64,000 bases of DNA. Origin: CAYMSF01 sp964392985. GTDB lineage: Bacteria; Verrucomicrobiota; Lentisphaeria; Victivallales; Victivallaceae. The position numbers and the translations under genes were made by a program. The notes beneath the pieces are model-generated. The model worked only from the letters and a program-made list of their open reading frames with translations, was not told the DNA's origin and did not search any database. The stretch covers positions 1-64,000 of the forward strand of contig CAYMSF010000019.1 in assembly GCA_964392985.1 (NCBI GenBank). Direction: 5' to 3'. Positions 16,501 through 25,957 of the stretch are shown here, piece after piece (within the stretch, counting starts at the first letter, position 1; each line of letters starts with the position of its first letter).

Positions 16501-18942
16501 CTATTTCTTTTCCAGAATATCCAGAATATCCATCCTGGCCTTGTCCGCCAGCGCGCATGGAGTCTTGTCAGTTTTCCATTGACTCCAGTATCTCTTTCCG
16601 GACATGCGCGAGGAGCCTTCCGTTACCCCTGCCGCGATGGACCTGGCGGCGTCCTCCCTGCCGGAGGCTTTCAGCATGACCAGATAATTATAATCCTGGA
16701 TGCCTTCACGGATGGCTTCCATCTGCTTGGCCGGGGTGACAGAATCCGGAGAAATATAGGCGGGACTGTAGTCGTAACGAAACAAGTTGGTATATGGGTT
16801 CCAGTTGGAATCCAGACGGCTAGTGTCGCTGAAGCTCCAGAAGCCGGAACCAGTGGCATTCAAAATGAAAGCCTGCCATGGCTGAAGCCGGAAGTATGAC
16901 GGATCAAAATCGCGGTTAGGTTGAATGCAGAAATATAACCATAACTCACCGTTTTTTTTGAGATGATCTTCAAAGACTTTACGAATATCTTTATTGCTGT
17001 TGTATTCCTCAATATGCTGCACTAGATGCGAGCATATGACATCCGCGTCTTTTAAAGATGTAGAGATGCGCCCGAAGGTTTTATTTCTGGCGATTTCTGA
17101 AGGATCTGAGAAAATCGTGATTCCGGTGTTGGCTGCTTTGACGGCGGCAATCCATTTTTCCAGAATATCATAATGTGCATTGGTCTGAGGTTCGTCAAGA
17201 ATGTTCAATTGTATTTGCGAAGGCTTCAATCCTTTGGATTTTGCATGTTCACTGAGCTTCTTCACCCATTGTCCGACGCCGTTGTTGAATTCCGGCGACC
17301 CCGGTTTAGCGCCGGCAAAATTCTGATTTGCCGATGTCACATGCAGGAAGATATGATAAATCTTAGCTCCGCTCCATGCCTGAATCCATTTGTCAAAGTT
17401 GGAGAAATCCGGTTCTCCAAGCAGATTGCCTGACGCGTCAACATCCTTCGCCTCGGGCAATCCTGAGACATTGCGGTTCCCCACCGCCACATTGGTCAAA
17501 TACTCTTTCATCATGGCTACTGCCTGGGCACGATTGCCATCTTTAATGGCATACCAGTTATCGGTTGCATAATCCCAAAGCAGACTCTTGAAATCAGCCG
17601 CAGCATACTTCACCGGAGAAACAGTCAATGTCACCGGCACAGATTTCACTTCATTCACGCCGGAGAAAAATTTGATTTCGCCTTTATAGATTCCAGGAGC
17701 GACATTTTCAGGGCGGAACGAAAACCATAACTGCCTGGTCATGCCCGCAGGGACACTAATCGCATAGCTGCCGTCCGCTGCCGGCCTGGCTTCAAGCATA
17801 GCGGAGAAACTCACCACCAATTGTTTGGTGTCTACGCCTTCAATCTGATATACTCTGAAACATTGCGGAACTCCACTGGTCTTCATCGTCAGTTTCGTGT
17901 CAGCCTGGTTGGCATTGGTAATATTCAGCACATCGCCCCGGCTCTCGCCGTTCATCATCCTCACCGCCATCTCCGCAGGAGCTTGGCCCGGCAGTTCAAA
18001 CATCGCCAGTCGCTCATAACGGTTTTTATGCCAGAAAGTGAGTCCAGGGAAACCGTTTGCCGAAATTACTTGCGAATAAAGCGCGATAATTGCGGCATGA
18101 AGTTCGTTTTCCGGAATAACCGCCTTGAAATCAGCCGGATCGCCTTTGAACTCATAATTCAATGCTTCCTGACGCAATGCCGCCAACTTTTGCAGCAGTT
18201 GCTTTCTGTCGCTCTCTGTCAATTTTGATTTTTCAGCCAGTTTCCTGATTGCGATAATATCATTCAGCATCCGACGCTTAATCATTTTAACAGTAAATAT
18301 TTTCCCCATTTCCTTGTCTGAAAGTTTCTTAGCAGCCGGACGCTCCGCATTCATATTTTCATTCGGCCCGGCAAAAACTTGAATTTCATCACAAAAGATA
18401 TAGGCAGGCGAGGCATAACAATGAAACTTGACATAGCGCCCTTTAGTCTTCAAATTTTCAGCACGGTACGTATAAATCCGGCAGCCATCTTCCTGTAAGG
18501 GCTGTTCCGCCAGATTGCAATCTGTCAAGTCAACAACATCAAAGAAATCTTTGTTGTCATCGCTGACAAGCACTTTAATCATTGGCGGCCAGTTGACGCC
18601 GCCGCCGATATTTCCCCCGGTGGTATTAAAAGAAAAACCGGAAATCGGCTTTATCTCGCCCAGGTCAATCGTTATCTCCACATCTTTTTTTTCCTGCCAG
18701 CCGACGGTGTTACCCTTGTCCAGCAAAAAACCGACGTTATTGTTATTTGCGGTCTTGAGTGATTTGCCATCTGTCAGCTGTAACATATCGCCCTGGTCGG
18801 TACAACCTCCATAATTAGGTTTTACGCTAAAAGTATATGGTTTGTTCAATGCCAGATTTTCTGGAGAATCACCTGCTGAAAACACTGGCGAGAACATACT
18901 TGAAGATAACACTAACGATACAATAACAATGGGGAAACGCAT
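16501..18942 (-). CDS. Exported F5/8 type C (discoidin) plus DUF4091 protein, putative glycan-active enzyme
   Basis: 813 aa from the ATG at 18942, chosen because it starts a signal peptide (MRFPIVIVSLVLSSSMF..., cleavage near FSA-GD) and has GAGG upstream; the frame also extends to a TTG at 18978. Residues ~20-190 form an F5/8 type C carbohydrate-binding domain (NLALNKPYTF at its start; DVEITIDLGEIKPISGF). The C-terminal half matches the DUF4091 glycoside-hydrolase-like barrel: NILDEPQTNAHYDILEKW carries a candidate catalytic Asp-Glu, and GFWSFSDTSR and EGIQDYNYLVML follow. Probably a secreted polysaccharide-processing enzyme. It sits between the pseudopilin and UroD-like genes in the putative LacI-controlled operon. 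Confidence 0.8.
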   Translation of the reverse strand: MRFPIVIVSLVLSSSMFSPVFSAGDSPENLALNKPYTFSVKPNYGGCTDQGDMLQLTDGKSLKTANNNNVGFLLDKGNTVGWQEKKDVEITIDLGEIKPISGFSFNTTGGNIGGGVNWPPMIKVLVSDDNKDFFDVVDLTDCNLAEQPLQEDGCRIYTYRAENLKTKGRYVKFHCYASPAYIFCDEIQVFAGPNENMNAERPAAKKLSDKEMGKIFTVKMIKRRMLNDIIAIRKLAEKSKLTESDRKQLLQKLAALRQEALNYEFKGDPADFKAVIPENELHAAIIALYSQVISANGFPGLTFWHKNRYERLAMFELPGQAPAEMAVRMMNGESRGDVLNITNANQADTKLTMKTSGVPQCFRVYQIEGVDTKQLVVSFSAMLEARPAADGSYAISVPAGMTRQLWFSFRPENVAPGIYKGEIKFFSGVNEVKSVPVTLTVSPVKYAAADFKSLLWDYATDNWYAIKDGNRAQAVAMMKEYLTNVAVGNRNVSGLPEAKDVDASGNLLGEPDFSNFDKWIQAWSGAKIYHIFLHVTSANQNFAGAKPGSPEFNNGVGQWVKKLSEHAKSKGLKPSQIQLNILDEPQTNAHYDILEKWIAAVKAANTGITIFSDPSEIARNKTFGRISTSLKDADVICSHLVQHIEEYNSNKDIRKVFEDHLKKNGELWLYFCIQPNRDFDPSYFRLQPWQAFILNATGSGFWSFSDTSRLDSNWNPYTNLFRYDYSPAYISPDSVTPAKQMEAIREGIQDYNYLVMLKASGREDAARSIAAGVTEGSSRMSGKRYWSQWKTDKTPCALADKARMDILDILEKK

Positions 18943-19064
18943 AAAATTAACCTCGTTGATATTTTGAATACTTTGCAATAAACCGAACCTATGAACTGAA
19001 GCTGACTGTAAGAGTCGGCTTGTTCTTTAAGTCCTTTGTGTTCAGTTATACGCTGCTGCTGGCA

Positions 19065-19829
19065 TTACTTTGACAGCGGATTCCAGCGATTGTCTGTTGT
19101 CGTTGTATAATTGCCAAGAGTGGCGCCGACTCCATTGTAGAGTGGTTGTGACGTTCCGTTGGAAGATTTAACTGTAGCTACATGACCGTCAAGCCATAAC
19201 ACATTACAATAATATCTGGAATGAATCGGGTAAGCCAACCCGTTGTCGGCGCTAGCTGTATATGATGCATAAATGTATTCCACAGGCATAAATGGCGACC
19301 AGAACGCAGCCGTGGGAACTGTATTGGTGACCTTGGTATCGGTAGCATAAACTTTGCGTGATGGACGTACTACTTCTGTAACCTTGTAACGGCGCTTGGG
19401 AAATCCCACTACATTATAATCGAACGCTGTGGCAATATTAATGCCATAAGAGAGATATTCGGTTGAAATTAACCGCTTAACATCACCAACGGCCTTCAGC
19501 GTTTCAGGGCAAAGCAGTGGCTTGACCGTGTCGAAGTATTTCAAATACGATAATACACCGCCCCAGCGGCACCGTCTCCAGTCGCCAGATATTGCCGCCG
19601 GTGCTCCGTATCCTGAAAGCGTATAACGAATAATATAGTCCTGATTGTCGCTGGAGTAATTTGACAGCCCCAGCCCGGCTTGTTTCAGGTTTGAAGTGCA
19701 CTGCGCTGTCGTAGCCGTCGCTCTTGCTTTGTTAAGAGCTGGCAGCAACATTGATGCGAGAATCGCTATGATAGCGATCACCACGAGGAGTTCGATGAGT
19801 GTGAAATTTTTACTTTTAAACAGTTTCAT
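19065..19829 (-). CDS. Type II secretion pseudopilin-like protein (DUF1559-like, N-terminal methylation motif)
   Basis: Start placed at the ATG at 19829 behind GGAAGG, which puts the prepilin signal at the N-terminus: a short basic leader, then FTLIELLVVIAIIAILASML (F at the cleavage site, Glu at +5) running into LPALNKAR. 254 aa. The C-terminal part has the H-x-G-type DGHVATVKSS motif near the end, typical of the large family of such proteins in Lentisphaerota and Planctomycetota. It is the first gene of the minus-strand run with the DUF4091 and UroD-like genes and has a LacI-type operator 45 bp upstream, so it is likely made only with the cognate glycan enzymes. Its role, perhaps cell-surface display or uptake, is not established. 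Confidence 0.85.
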   Translation of the reverse strand: MKLFKSKNFTLIELLVVIAIIAILASMLLPALNKARATATTAQCTSNLKQAGLGLSNYSSDNQDYIIRYTLSGYGAPAAISGDWRRCRWGGVLSYLKYFDTVKPLLCPETLKAVGDVKRLISTEYLSYGINIATAFDYNVVGFPKRRYKVTEVVRPSRKVYATDTKVTNTVPTAAFWSPFMPVEYIYASYTASADNGLAYPIHSRYYCNVLWLDGHVATVKSSNGTSQPLYNGVGATLGNYTTTTDNRWNPLSK

Positions 19830-19873
19830 TGGTACATACCTTCCGTTATTTTTAGTTTGTAAATATATTATAC

Positions 19874-19888
19874 ATGAAATCATTTCAT
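19874..19888. promoter_or_regulatory. LacI-type operator O1 (pseudopilin operon)
   Basis: ATGAAAT-C-ATTTCAT is a perfect 15-bp palindrome, 45 bp upstream of the pseudopilin start. It differs at one base from O3 (22884-22898). Confidence 0.7.
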
Positions 19889-19952
19889 ATGTCAAGTATT
19901 ATTTAAAAAAAACTTTAAAATTTTGTATTTTTCATAAATAGGAAGTACATTA

Positions 19953-19966
19953 ATGAAAAGTTTCAT
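19953..19966. promoter_or_regulatory. LacI-type operator O2 (regulator gene)
   Basis: ATGAAA-AG-TTTCAT has the same half-sites as O1 and O3 with a 2-bp spacer, 27 bp upstream of the LacI-family gene. It suggests autoregulation. Confidence 0.6.
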
Positions 19967-19992
19967 ATTGTTATGAATAATACTGTCATTTT

Positions 19993-20955
19993 ATGAATAA
20001 AAAAAAGAAAATTTCAGATATAGCGACATCTGCTGGAGTTTCTCCAGCCACTGTTTCGCGAGTTTTTAACCGTCACCCGTATGTCAAGGATGAAATACGG
20101 AATAGGGTTCTGGAAGTTGCGCGCCGGATGAAATATTCTCCCAAGTTCAGTGCCACCAAAAACAACATCGGGATAGTTGTAAACGGGATTGACGGCATCA
20201 ACCTGGGGCAATTTGAAGTATTAATGATAACTGCGCTTTCACAGCTATTCTTTAAACGCAGTTACGCTTTTGAAATCATTCCGCATACATCTGTTCCGAT
20301 GTTACATAACACTTCACTGAAGGGATTGATCGCGATTTCATCCGCCGCCGCTAACGCGCTTAAAGGGTTGGATATTCCAATGCTGACAGTAAACCACGAA
20401 ATTGAAGGGATTCCATCTGTTTCTACCGACCACCGGCAGGGATTGAAAATGGCGGTTGATTATTTATTTTCCAAAGGGCATCGGCAAATTGCTTACATAG
20501 GAGAAACACCAGACTCAGGGGCATGGGGGATGGCTGAACGTACGAGCGGTTATCGTGACGGTCTTGCTGCCAACGGCTTGGAATTCGAGCCGTTATTTAC
20601 AAAGAAAGTTGAAGAATCGCTACTTGAAGCTTCTGCGCGCATCGCAAAAACCGGTTGCACTGCAGTTATCGTTGGCTGCGAAGGTATTGTTCCTCAGTTC
20701 TGCTATATGATGTATTTGATGAACAAGTCAATTCCGGCAGACATTTCAACTGTATCTTTTGAAACCGCCAATCTCTCGCAATATATTGTTCCGCCACAGA
20801 CGACGATAGACCAGAATTTTCCAACACTTGCCGAGACCGTGGTCAACCGCTTGGATGAACTGATTGCGGGGAAAACGCTTGATCCGGTTAACCTGCGCCT
20901 GGCAAACCGGCTGATTGAGAGGGAATCTGTGCTCAATATGATTAAACGCTCTTAA
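19993..20955 (+). CDS. LacI-family transcriptional regulator
   Basis: 320 aa. The N-terminal HTH is canonical: KISDIATSAGVSPATVSRVF followed by the hinge-like RVLEVARRMKYSP. The rest is a periplasmic-binding-protein-like sensor domain (NGIDGINLG, MLTVNHEIEGIPSVSTDH, GHRQIAYIGE, VSFETANLS). It lies between two divergent or convergent glycan loci and three operators with ATGAAA/TTTCAT half-sites flank it, so it probably represses the pseudopilin-DUF4091-UroD operon, the GH5-like gene and itself in the absence of a sugar inducer. Its 3' end overlaps the convergent GH5-like gene by 14 bp. Confidence 0.95.
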   Translation: MNKKKKISDIATSAGVSPATVSRVFNRHPYVKDEIRNRVLEVARRMKYSPKFSATKNNIGIVVNGIDGINLGQFEVLMITALSQLFFKRSYAFEIIPHTSVPMLHNTSLKGLIAISSAAANALKGLDIPMLTVNHEIEGIPSVSTDHRQGLKMAVDYLFSKGHRQIAYIGETPDSGAWGMAERTSGYRDGLAANGLEFEPLFTKKVEESLLEASARIAKTGCTAVIVGCEGIVPQFCYMMYLMNKSIPADISTVSFETANLSQYIVPPQTTIDQNFPTLAETVVNRLDELIAGKTLDPVNLRLANRLIERESVLNMIKRS

Positions 20956-22867
20956 TCATTTTGACGATTGCCGCGTCATTGCCGCCAATACTCAGGCTTT
21001 TTCCGGCGCGCTGTCCAGCAATTATGTCCGCAATTTTCCATCCACGGCTTACAGCAGGAGTGATTTCAAACTTCTCAGGGCTGTAGTTAATCAATATCGC
21101 AACTGCCTCTTTCGGGGACATGAAATGCTCCGTGACGCCTACTTGCGGGTTCCCGGAAGCAATGATCCTGCGAACCCCGGCTATCTCAGCCGCCATGGCG
21201 TAAAGTTTCCAATACGGCTTAACATCCGAACGGTTGAAAATGCCCGGAGTGTCACTCAAATACTTCTCCAGCGGGGCATTCAGGAACAACATTTTACCCT
21301 TGCCGTATTTATTGCAGGTAAACAGCGGATTGCCTTTTAAATCCGCCAGCAGCATTTCTGATTCAGTACACTTCAACCGGAGTATTATATCAGTGTACGC
21401 GCAACTCAAAGTTGCGTTGTCCAGTTTAAAACTCTCAGGATGCAAAGTTTTTTCGCGGGATTCCACTTCCAGGCCAAAAACGCTCTCAAACGGTTGAAAA
21501 AACGCGTTATCATAAGTCACCAGCGCTGTGGCTCCTGCTTTGACACAATCAAGCAGCGCCAGCCATTCCGAACGGTAAATCGGATTACTGCCGGCCACCG
21601 ACGGCACAATATAGAAGTTTGATTTCTTCAGCGGCTGGTCAACATACTGGAATTCGATATCATAACCGGCCTGTTTGGCAAGAATGAACGAACTGAATGC
21701 AACACTCCACTGGTCCTGAGTGCGGGTAAGAATGCATACGGCATTTTTTCTGAATTCCGGCAGCTTTTTGAATGGCATTTTTTTCAGCATCCTGCCAAAA
21801 TCACACATTGCATCACAAACGGGTTTGCTTTGGCGGTTATTGCGGATTAACCCCAGTTCCCGCTCAAGCCCATTCCATTCGTAAGGCGGGAAATCCAGGT
21901 GATCCTGGTCGTAAGCACACCACCAGAGCAATCCGCGGCAGTCATGCGCCCAACTTGAGAACATTGCTGTCCGAAGATACGCCGCCGCAGTTTTCTCATT
22001 GGAGATTACTGGGCCAAGCGTTCCAAGTTCTTCCGGAATACAGGGGCGGTTGCCGACATCGCCATACAGCCGGGATTCCGCTGTTGCATGAAGCCCGGGA
22101 CGGATAGTGTTAAGCTGATCCTGTCCGCACTTAGGAGTGAATTTAGGATACGGGTGAGTTGTAAGAACATCGGTCAGTTCAGACTGATCGGAAATGAGCC
22201 AACTGCCGTTTTCGCATTGAATGCTGTGCATATCGGATATTACGGCCCGTTCCGGGTCCGACTCGCGGATTGCAGCGGAAATCGTGTTAGTCCAAACCCA
22301 TGCCTGGTCTCTGGTCAAACCTGTCCCCATGCAATTGCACTCATTGCCAAGTCCCCATGAATCAATAGATTTATGCTCTTTGAATGTCTTGACAAAATAG
22401 CTGACAAAACGCTTTTGCCATTTAATTGCAGTGGAATCTGTAAGCACATTGCAGCCTTCAAATGCAGGTGGCACAAACAGCCTGCCGCTCATCCAGCCGG
22501 TAACCAGCGAAACAGTTAATTTTAAATTATATTTCTCCGCCAAATCAGCAAAAATGCGGAATTTTTCCATTGCTTCTGATGAAACACCAACCTTTCCGGC
22601 GGTGTTGTGCCCCAATGGCTTATCACCAAACCTGAGTTCTTGCGTCTCTGCGCTTTTCCATGGAATAAGCGCTACTGTAAGCGGTTGAAATACCGGCCAT
22701 AGCGGAAATACACGCAAAAGATGCATCCCCGAATTGGATAATTGTTTGAGGTCATGTTCTACAACTTCAGGTCGCCAGTCTTCCCACATTCTAAGTCCAG
22801 CATGAGATGCCCAATAATTACAGCCAATATGGAAACTGCCGGAGTCCAGCAAAATAGATTTTTTCAT
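20942..22867 (-). CDS. GH5-like (clan GH-A) glycoside hydrolase, cytoplasmic
   Basis: 641 aa without a signal peptide. The N-terminal ~330 residues form a clan GH-A TIM barrel: HLLRVFPLWPVF near residue 50, the acid/base SWGLGNEC (Glu176), and IPEELGTL with the nucleophile at Glu279 or Glu280; WWCAYDQ follows at barrel strand 8. The C-terminal part has a glutamine-amidotransferase-like/beta-galactosidase-trimerisation-like fold (FYIVPSVAG; KAGATALVTY) and a final beta domain. Probably hydrolyses beta-linked mannosides, glucosides or galactosides taken up by the cell. The O3 operator lies 17 bp upstream of its ATG, placing it in the LacI-type regulon. Confidence 0.78.
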   Translation of the reverse strand: MKKSILLDSGSFHIGCNYWASHAGLRMWEDWRPEVVEHDLKQLSNSGMHLLRVFPLWPVFQPLTVALIPWKSAETQELRFGDKPLGHNTAGKVGVSSEAMEKFRIFADLAEKYNLKLTVSLVTGWMSGRLFVPPAFEGCNVLTDSTAIKWQKRFVSYFVKTFKEHKSIDSWGLGNECNCMGTGLTRDQAWVWTNTISAAIRESDPERAVISDMHSIQCENGSWLISDQSELTDVLTTHPYPKFTPKCGQDQLNTIRPGLHATAESRLYGDVGNRPCIPEELGTLGPVISNEKTAAAYLRTAMFSSWAHDCRGLLWWCAYDQDHLDFPPYEWNGLERELGLIRNNRQSKPVCDAMCDFGRMLKKMPFKKLPEFRKNAVCILTRTQDQWSVAFSSFILAKQAGYDIEFQYVDQPLKKSNFYIVPSVAGSNPIYRSEWLALLDCVKAGATALVTYDNAFFQPFESVFGLEVESREKTLHPESFKLDNATLSCAYTDIILRLKCTESEMLLADLKGNPLFTCNKYGKGKMLFLNAPLEKYLSDTPGIFNRSDVKPYWKLYAMAAEIAGVRRIIASGNPQVGVTEHFMSPKEAVAILINYSPEKFEITPAVSRGWKIADIIAGQRAGKSLSIGGNDAAIVKMIKSV

Positions 22868-22883
22868 AAATAAATCCCTTTTA

Positions 22884-22898
22884 ATGAAATCTTTTCAT
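22884..22898. promoter_or_regulatory. LacI-type operator O3 (GH5-like gene)
   Basis: ATGAAAT-C-TTTTCAT differs from O1 by one base. It sits just upstream of the GH5-like gene on the minus strand. Confidence 0.68.
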
Positions 22899-23033
22899 AA
22901 ATATACTGTTTGTTCCGATTCTTTTCAATATGAGATGTAAAAAATCACAGCATGATTTGTTGGAGACGGGCAATTTCTCTAAGGGGCATTCGGATCAGAC
23001 CACAAAACATTTTTAACTGATTGAATTTGTAGA

Positions 23034-23210
23034 CAAAAGTGCCAGACAGATTTAACTGTGGAATACTCTGACAGCACGGGAAAATTAAGAAGAATATTCC
23101 AAAATGATATCGGCGTGAATAAGCTTGGAGTCAACGCTCGCATGGTTGACGACAAAATGCATTTTTCATACCCGATTTCAATTTATATGGCAGTCAAGCC
23201 AGACATATAA
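23034..23210 (+). pseudogene. Gene remnant B (shares a 55-bp repeat with remnant A)
   Basis: Reads as a protein-like frame to TAA: QKCQTDLTVEYSDSTGKLR, then ...IFQNDIGVNKLGVNARMVDD... and KMHFSYPISIYMAVKPDI. No start codon is available at its head and a stop lies at 23022-23024. The first 55 bp are nearly identical to 15090-15144, after which the two remnants diverge completely. The family is not recognised. Confidence 0.42.
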
Positions 23211-23261
23211 TCTTTTGCCGTAAATGGCTGTAAACAGTGCGAATACAATACTCTGCAGGAA

Positions 23262-24677
23262 TCAGTTATTATTGATTTTTAGACCGAGATTCTGCGGGAT
23301 GAAATTTTTAGCGAATTCCGGGCTGATTTTTGCGTGAATGGAGAGCTTTTTATCTTTGAATCTTGTGGTTATCAGAGATGGAACGGTGTTGGGTTGATGC
23401 TGCAGAATGATTTCAATGGGATTCTTATTATCCAGCGCCTTCAAGCATTCCGGATTTTCAGCTTCATGGAATAACTCTGCGGCCTGGACAGCAGATATCT
23501 TACCTGAAATTACCGCTATTGAATTCTGATAAAGCTTACAATAGACGGAAGATTTGTCTCCGGAAGTGCTTTCTTTCACGGTGAAAGTATTTGTTTCAAA
23601 GGGTTTAATTTCGCCCATCGCAAGATTGTTGCGGAGGAAGGATATTTTGTCGGCAATCGGCCATGTTTTTACATAAAAAACTGGTGTGCCGTTATAGACA
23701 TTGGTGTAGTAGGATAAACGCTCTCCTATCGCTGTGGCAAGTATTTTTAACAATTTTTTCTCAGTTTCGGTCGTTTCCGGATGTTTAAAATCAGCGATAA
23801 GACCCGGGAGGTGATAAATAAAATCCTCTGATGATTTTAACTCAGCCGCAGCCGCAATATCTTTATCTTTAACTACCGGAGGCAGATTGATGGCGGGTGA
23901 ATTCAATTCCTGCTTGTCAATAAATTTTGCCAGTTCGGAGTTGGCTGCAGGAATAATTTCAAACTGAAAAACAAGGTATTCGGGTTTAAAATAAATATTC
24001 AGTGAAATTTCCTTTATCTGGCGGATGGCATTCTCAAGGTCATTTACTGTGGAGAGCATTTTTGCGGCAGCAGCATCGCCATGTTTTTTTTGCAGGTTTT
24101 TGAGCAATGCGGTTTCGATGTACTTCTGGCGGAATTCGGCGTAATGACTTGGACACAATTCCAAATAACGTGAAACTTTCATGAAAAAGGTTATACTTGA
24201 ATCGCCGGAATCTTTATTTATTGGTGGCAACTTAGAAATATAGTCAAGCAGGATTTTGGAATGGCTCAACAGCAGCCGGGAATCCATTTTTTTAACGTAC
24301 GCTGGTTCGCCCATAAACTTTATTGAGACCGGTATTTTTTCATTATTATTGTATCCGACGACAGTACACCATTGGGCTTGAGATGAAGCGGCGTACATAT
24401 ACATCGAGATGCGCCCGGAAAGATCGAGTGCAAGGTATTCCGGATTCATGGTCAGCGCGATAACGGCAAGAAACGGCAGTGATTCAAGCGAAGGGGAAAT
24501 CTTTTTCGCAAAAGCTCCGGCATCCCCGGCTAAATCGGTCAATGACGAAATTTCCGCCTTGCCCAGTTGCTCATAGTTGGTACTCGCGGCGTGGATTTCT
24601 ACTATTGTCACCGGCATGACTGCCGCAACAAATAAAATTACCCGGAAAAACCTGCGGCGGAAAAATAATCTATACAT
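23262..24677 (-). CDS. Exported protein of unknown function
   Basis: 471 aa with a basic N-terminus and hydrophobic signal (RRRFFRVILFVAAVMPVTIV, cleavage near IHA-AS). The mature protein is mixed alpha/beta with no motif I recognise; it loosely resembles large periplasmic proteins of PVC bacteria, with repeated blocks of LxxFxFE-type strands (LNIYFKPEYLVFQFEIIPAA). The neighbours are a gene remnant and a HAD hydrolase on the other strand, which give no functional hint. It is probably transcribed alone from the 269-bp gap at 24678-24946. Confidence 0.65.
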   Translation of the reverse strand: MYRLFFRRRFFRVILFVAAVMPVTIVEIHAASTNYEQLGKAEISSLTDLAGDAGAFAKKISPSLESLPFLAVIALTMNPEYLALDLSGRISMYMYAASSQAQWCTVVGYNNNEKIPVSIKFMGEPAYVKKMDSRLLLSHSKILLDYISKLPPINKDSGDSSITFFMKVSRYLELCPSHYAEFRQKYIETALLKNLQKKHGDAAAAKMLSTVNDLENAIRQIKEISLNIYFKPEYLVFQFEIIPAANSELAKFIDKQELNSPAINLPPVVKDKDIAAAAELKSSEDFIYHLPGLIADFKHPETTETEKKLLKILATAIGERLSYYTNVYNGTPVFYVKTWPIADKISFLRNNLAMGEIKPFETNTFTVKESTSGDKSSVYCKLYQNSIAVISGKISAVQAAELFHEAENPECLKALDNKNPIEIILQHQPNTVPSLITTRFKDKKLSIHAKISPEFAKNFIPQNLGLKINNN

Positions 24678-24946
24678 AATTAGACCTGAAAATTATTAGT
24701 TACCCTAATATAGCACCCTGTAACTATTGGGCAAGGATGAATCTTTAATCTTTACTCTATTTGTAAAAGTCCTAGATGTTGCAATTTCAGCCCGACATGC
24801 TGATTTGGCAAGAATTAATAAAAATTTATCGTTGATTTCAGTTTATCATATTGCGAAATTAAAATTCGGAGTTAGTTTAATGACTTAACAAAGTTCGCCA
24901 GTTTGTGGCAATAATATTAGTATTTTAACATTACAGGAGTCAGGAT

Positions 24947-25828
24947 ATGGACTATATCGCGCAAATGCAGAGTTTGTCTAAGGAACACGAATTTTTTATT
25001 GGTTTTGACAGTGACGGTTGTATTTTTGATACGATGGAGATTAAGCAGAAAGAATGTTTCTGTCCTAACTTTGTCAATTTTTTCGGAATGCAGGCGGCAA
25101 GTAAATACGCACGGGAAGTTTGGGAATTTGTCAATCTTTACAGCAAGACCCGTGGATGCAACCGGTTTCTGGCGGTACAACGGGCATTGCAGTTATTGCA
25201 GGAACGCAAAGAAATCAAAGAGCGCAACGTTGTTGTTCCGTTGATGAATGAGCTTGATCTCTGGATCAAAGAGGAAAGCAAACTGGGCAATCCGGCCTTG
25301 AAGGCAAAAGTAGCGGCCTGTCCGACCGAACAGATGAAAATGCTGTTGGCGTGGAGTATTGCCGTGAATGAAGATATCGCAGATATGGTACATGGCATTC
25401 CGCCGTTTCCCGGAGTGAAAGAAGTTCTCGCTGCCGCAGCGCCGCTGGCGGATATGATTGTGGTATCGCAGACGCCGTTGGAAGCATTGACCCGTGAGTG
25501 GGAGGAAAACAAGATTGAGCATTATCTGAAACTGATCTGCGGTCAGGAACACGGCACCAAGACCGAACACCTGAGATACGTCACAAAAGACAAATATTCC
25601 CCGGACAAAGTGTTGATGGTGGGAGATGCTCCCGGCGACCAGAAAGCCGCACAAAGCAATGGCGTGCTCTTTTTCCCGATAATTCCCGGACAGGAAGAAA
25701 AATACTGGGCGGAATTGAAGAACGAGGGATTAAACCGTTTCTTCAAAGGTACCTATGCCGGAGCATATCAGGACCGTTTGTTGCGTGAATTTGACTTGGC
25801 TTTACCGGAGAAGCCGCACTGGAACTGA
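24947..25828 (+). CDS. HAD-superfamily hydrolase
   Basis: 293 aa, cytoplasmic. Motif I is GFDSDGCIFDTM with nucleophile Asp21 and Asp23; motif II is VVSQTP near 170; motif IV is KVLMVGDAPGDQKAA near 225-240. The cap domain inserted between motifs I and II is helical and fairly large (type C1). A clear AGGAG ribosome site (CAGGAGTCAGG) precedes the ATG. The substrate, probably a phosphorylated sugar or nucleotide, cannot be read from sequence. It stands alone between an unrelated exported protein and mreB. Confidence 0.85.
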   Translation: MDYIAQMQSLSKEHEFFIGFDSDGCIFDTMEIKQKECFCPNFVNFFGMQAASKYAREVWEFVNLYSKTRGCNRFLAVQRALQLLQERKEIKERNVVVPLMNELDLWIKEESKLGNPALKAKVAACPTEQMKMLLAWSIAVNEDIADMVHGIPPFPGVKEVLAAAAPLADMIVVSQTPLEALTREWEENKIEHYLKLICGQEHGTKTEHLRYVTKDKYSPDKVLMVGDAPGDQKAAQSNGVLFFPIIPGQEEKYWAELKNEGLNRFFKGTYAGAYQDRLLREFDLALPEKPHWN

Positions 25829-25957
25829 GAAAATTCATAACAATTCAATTTTTTTTGCAATTTGATTTTAAATATTGATATTCTAATGATAGATTATCCA
25901 AAGTCGGCCTTTTTATGACGACAACAGGTTAATTTAACCGAATGGGATTGCAGAATT

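Larger units (their letters stand above)
22868..23261. other. 394-bp stretch with operator O3 and gene remnant B
   Basis: Contains the promoter and O3 of the GH5-like gene at its left end and the broken coding segment at 23034-23210. The remainder shows no supported gene. Confidence 0.6.

Noticed and set aside
18999..19021. Hairpin between the pseudopilin and DUF4091 genes (AAGCTGACT...AGTCGGCTT)
   Set aside because: Nine-bp stem with a wobble pair and no T-run in either direction; could be an mRNA processing site but unsupported.
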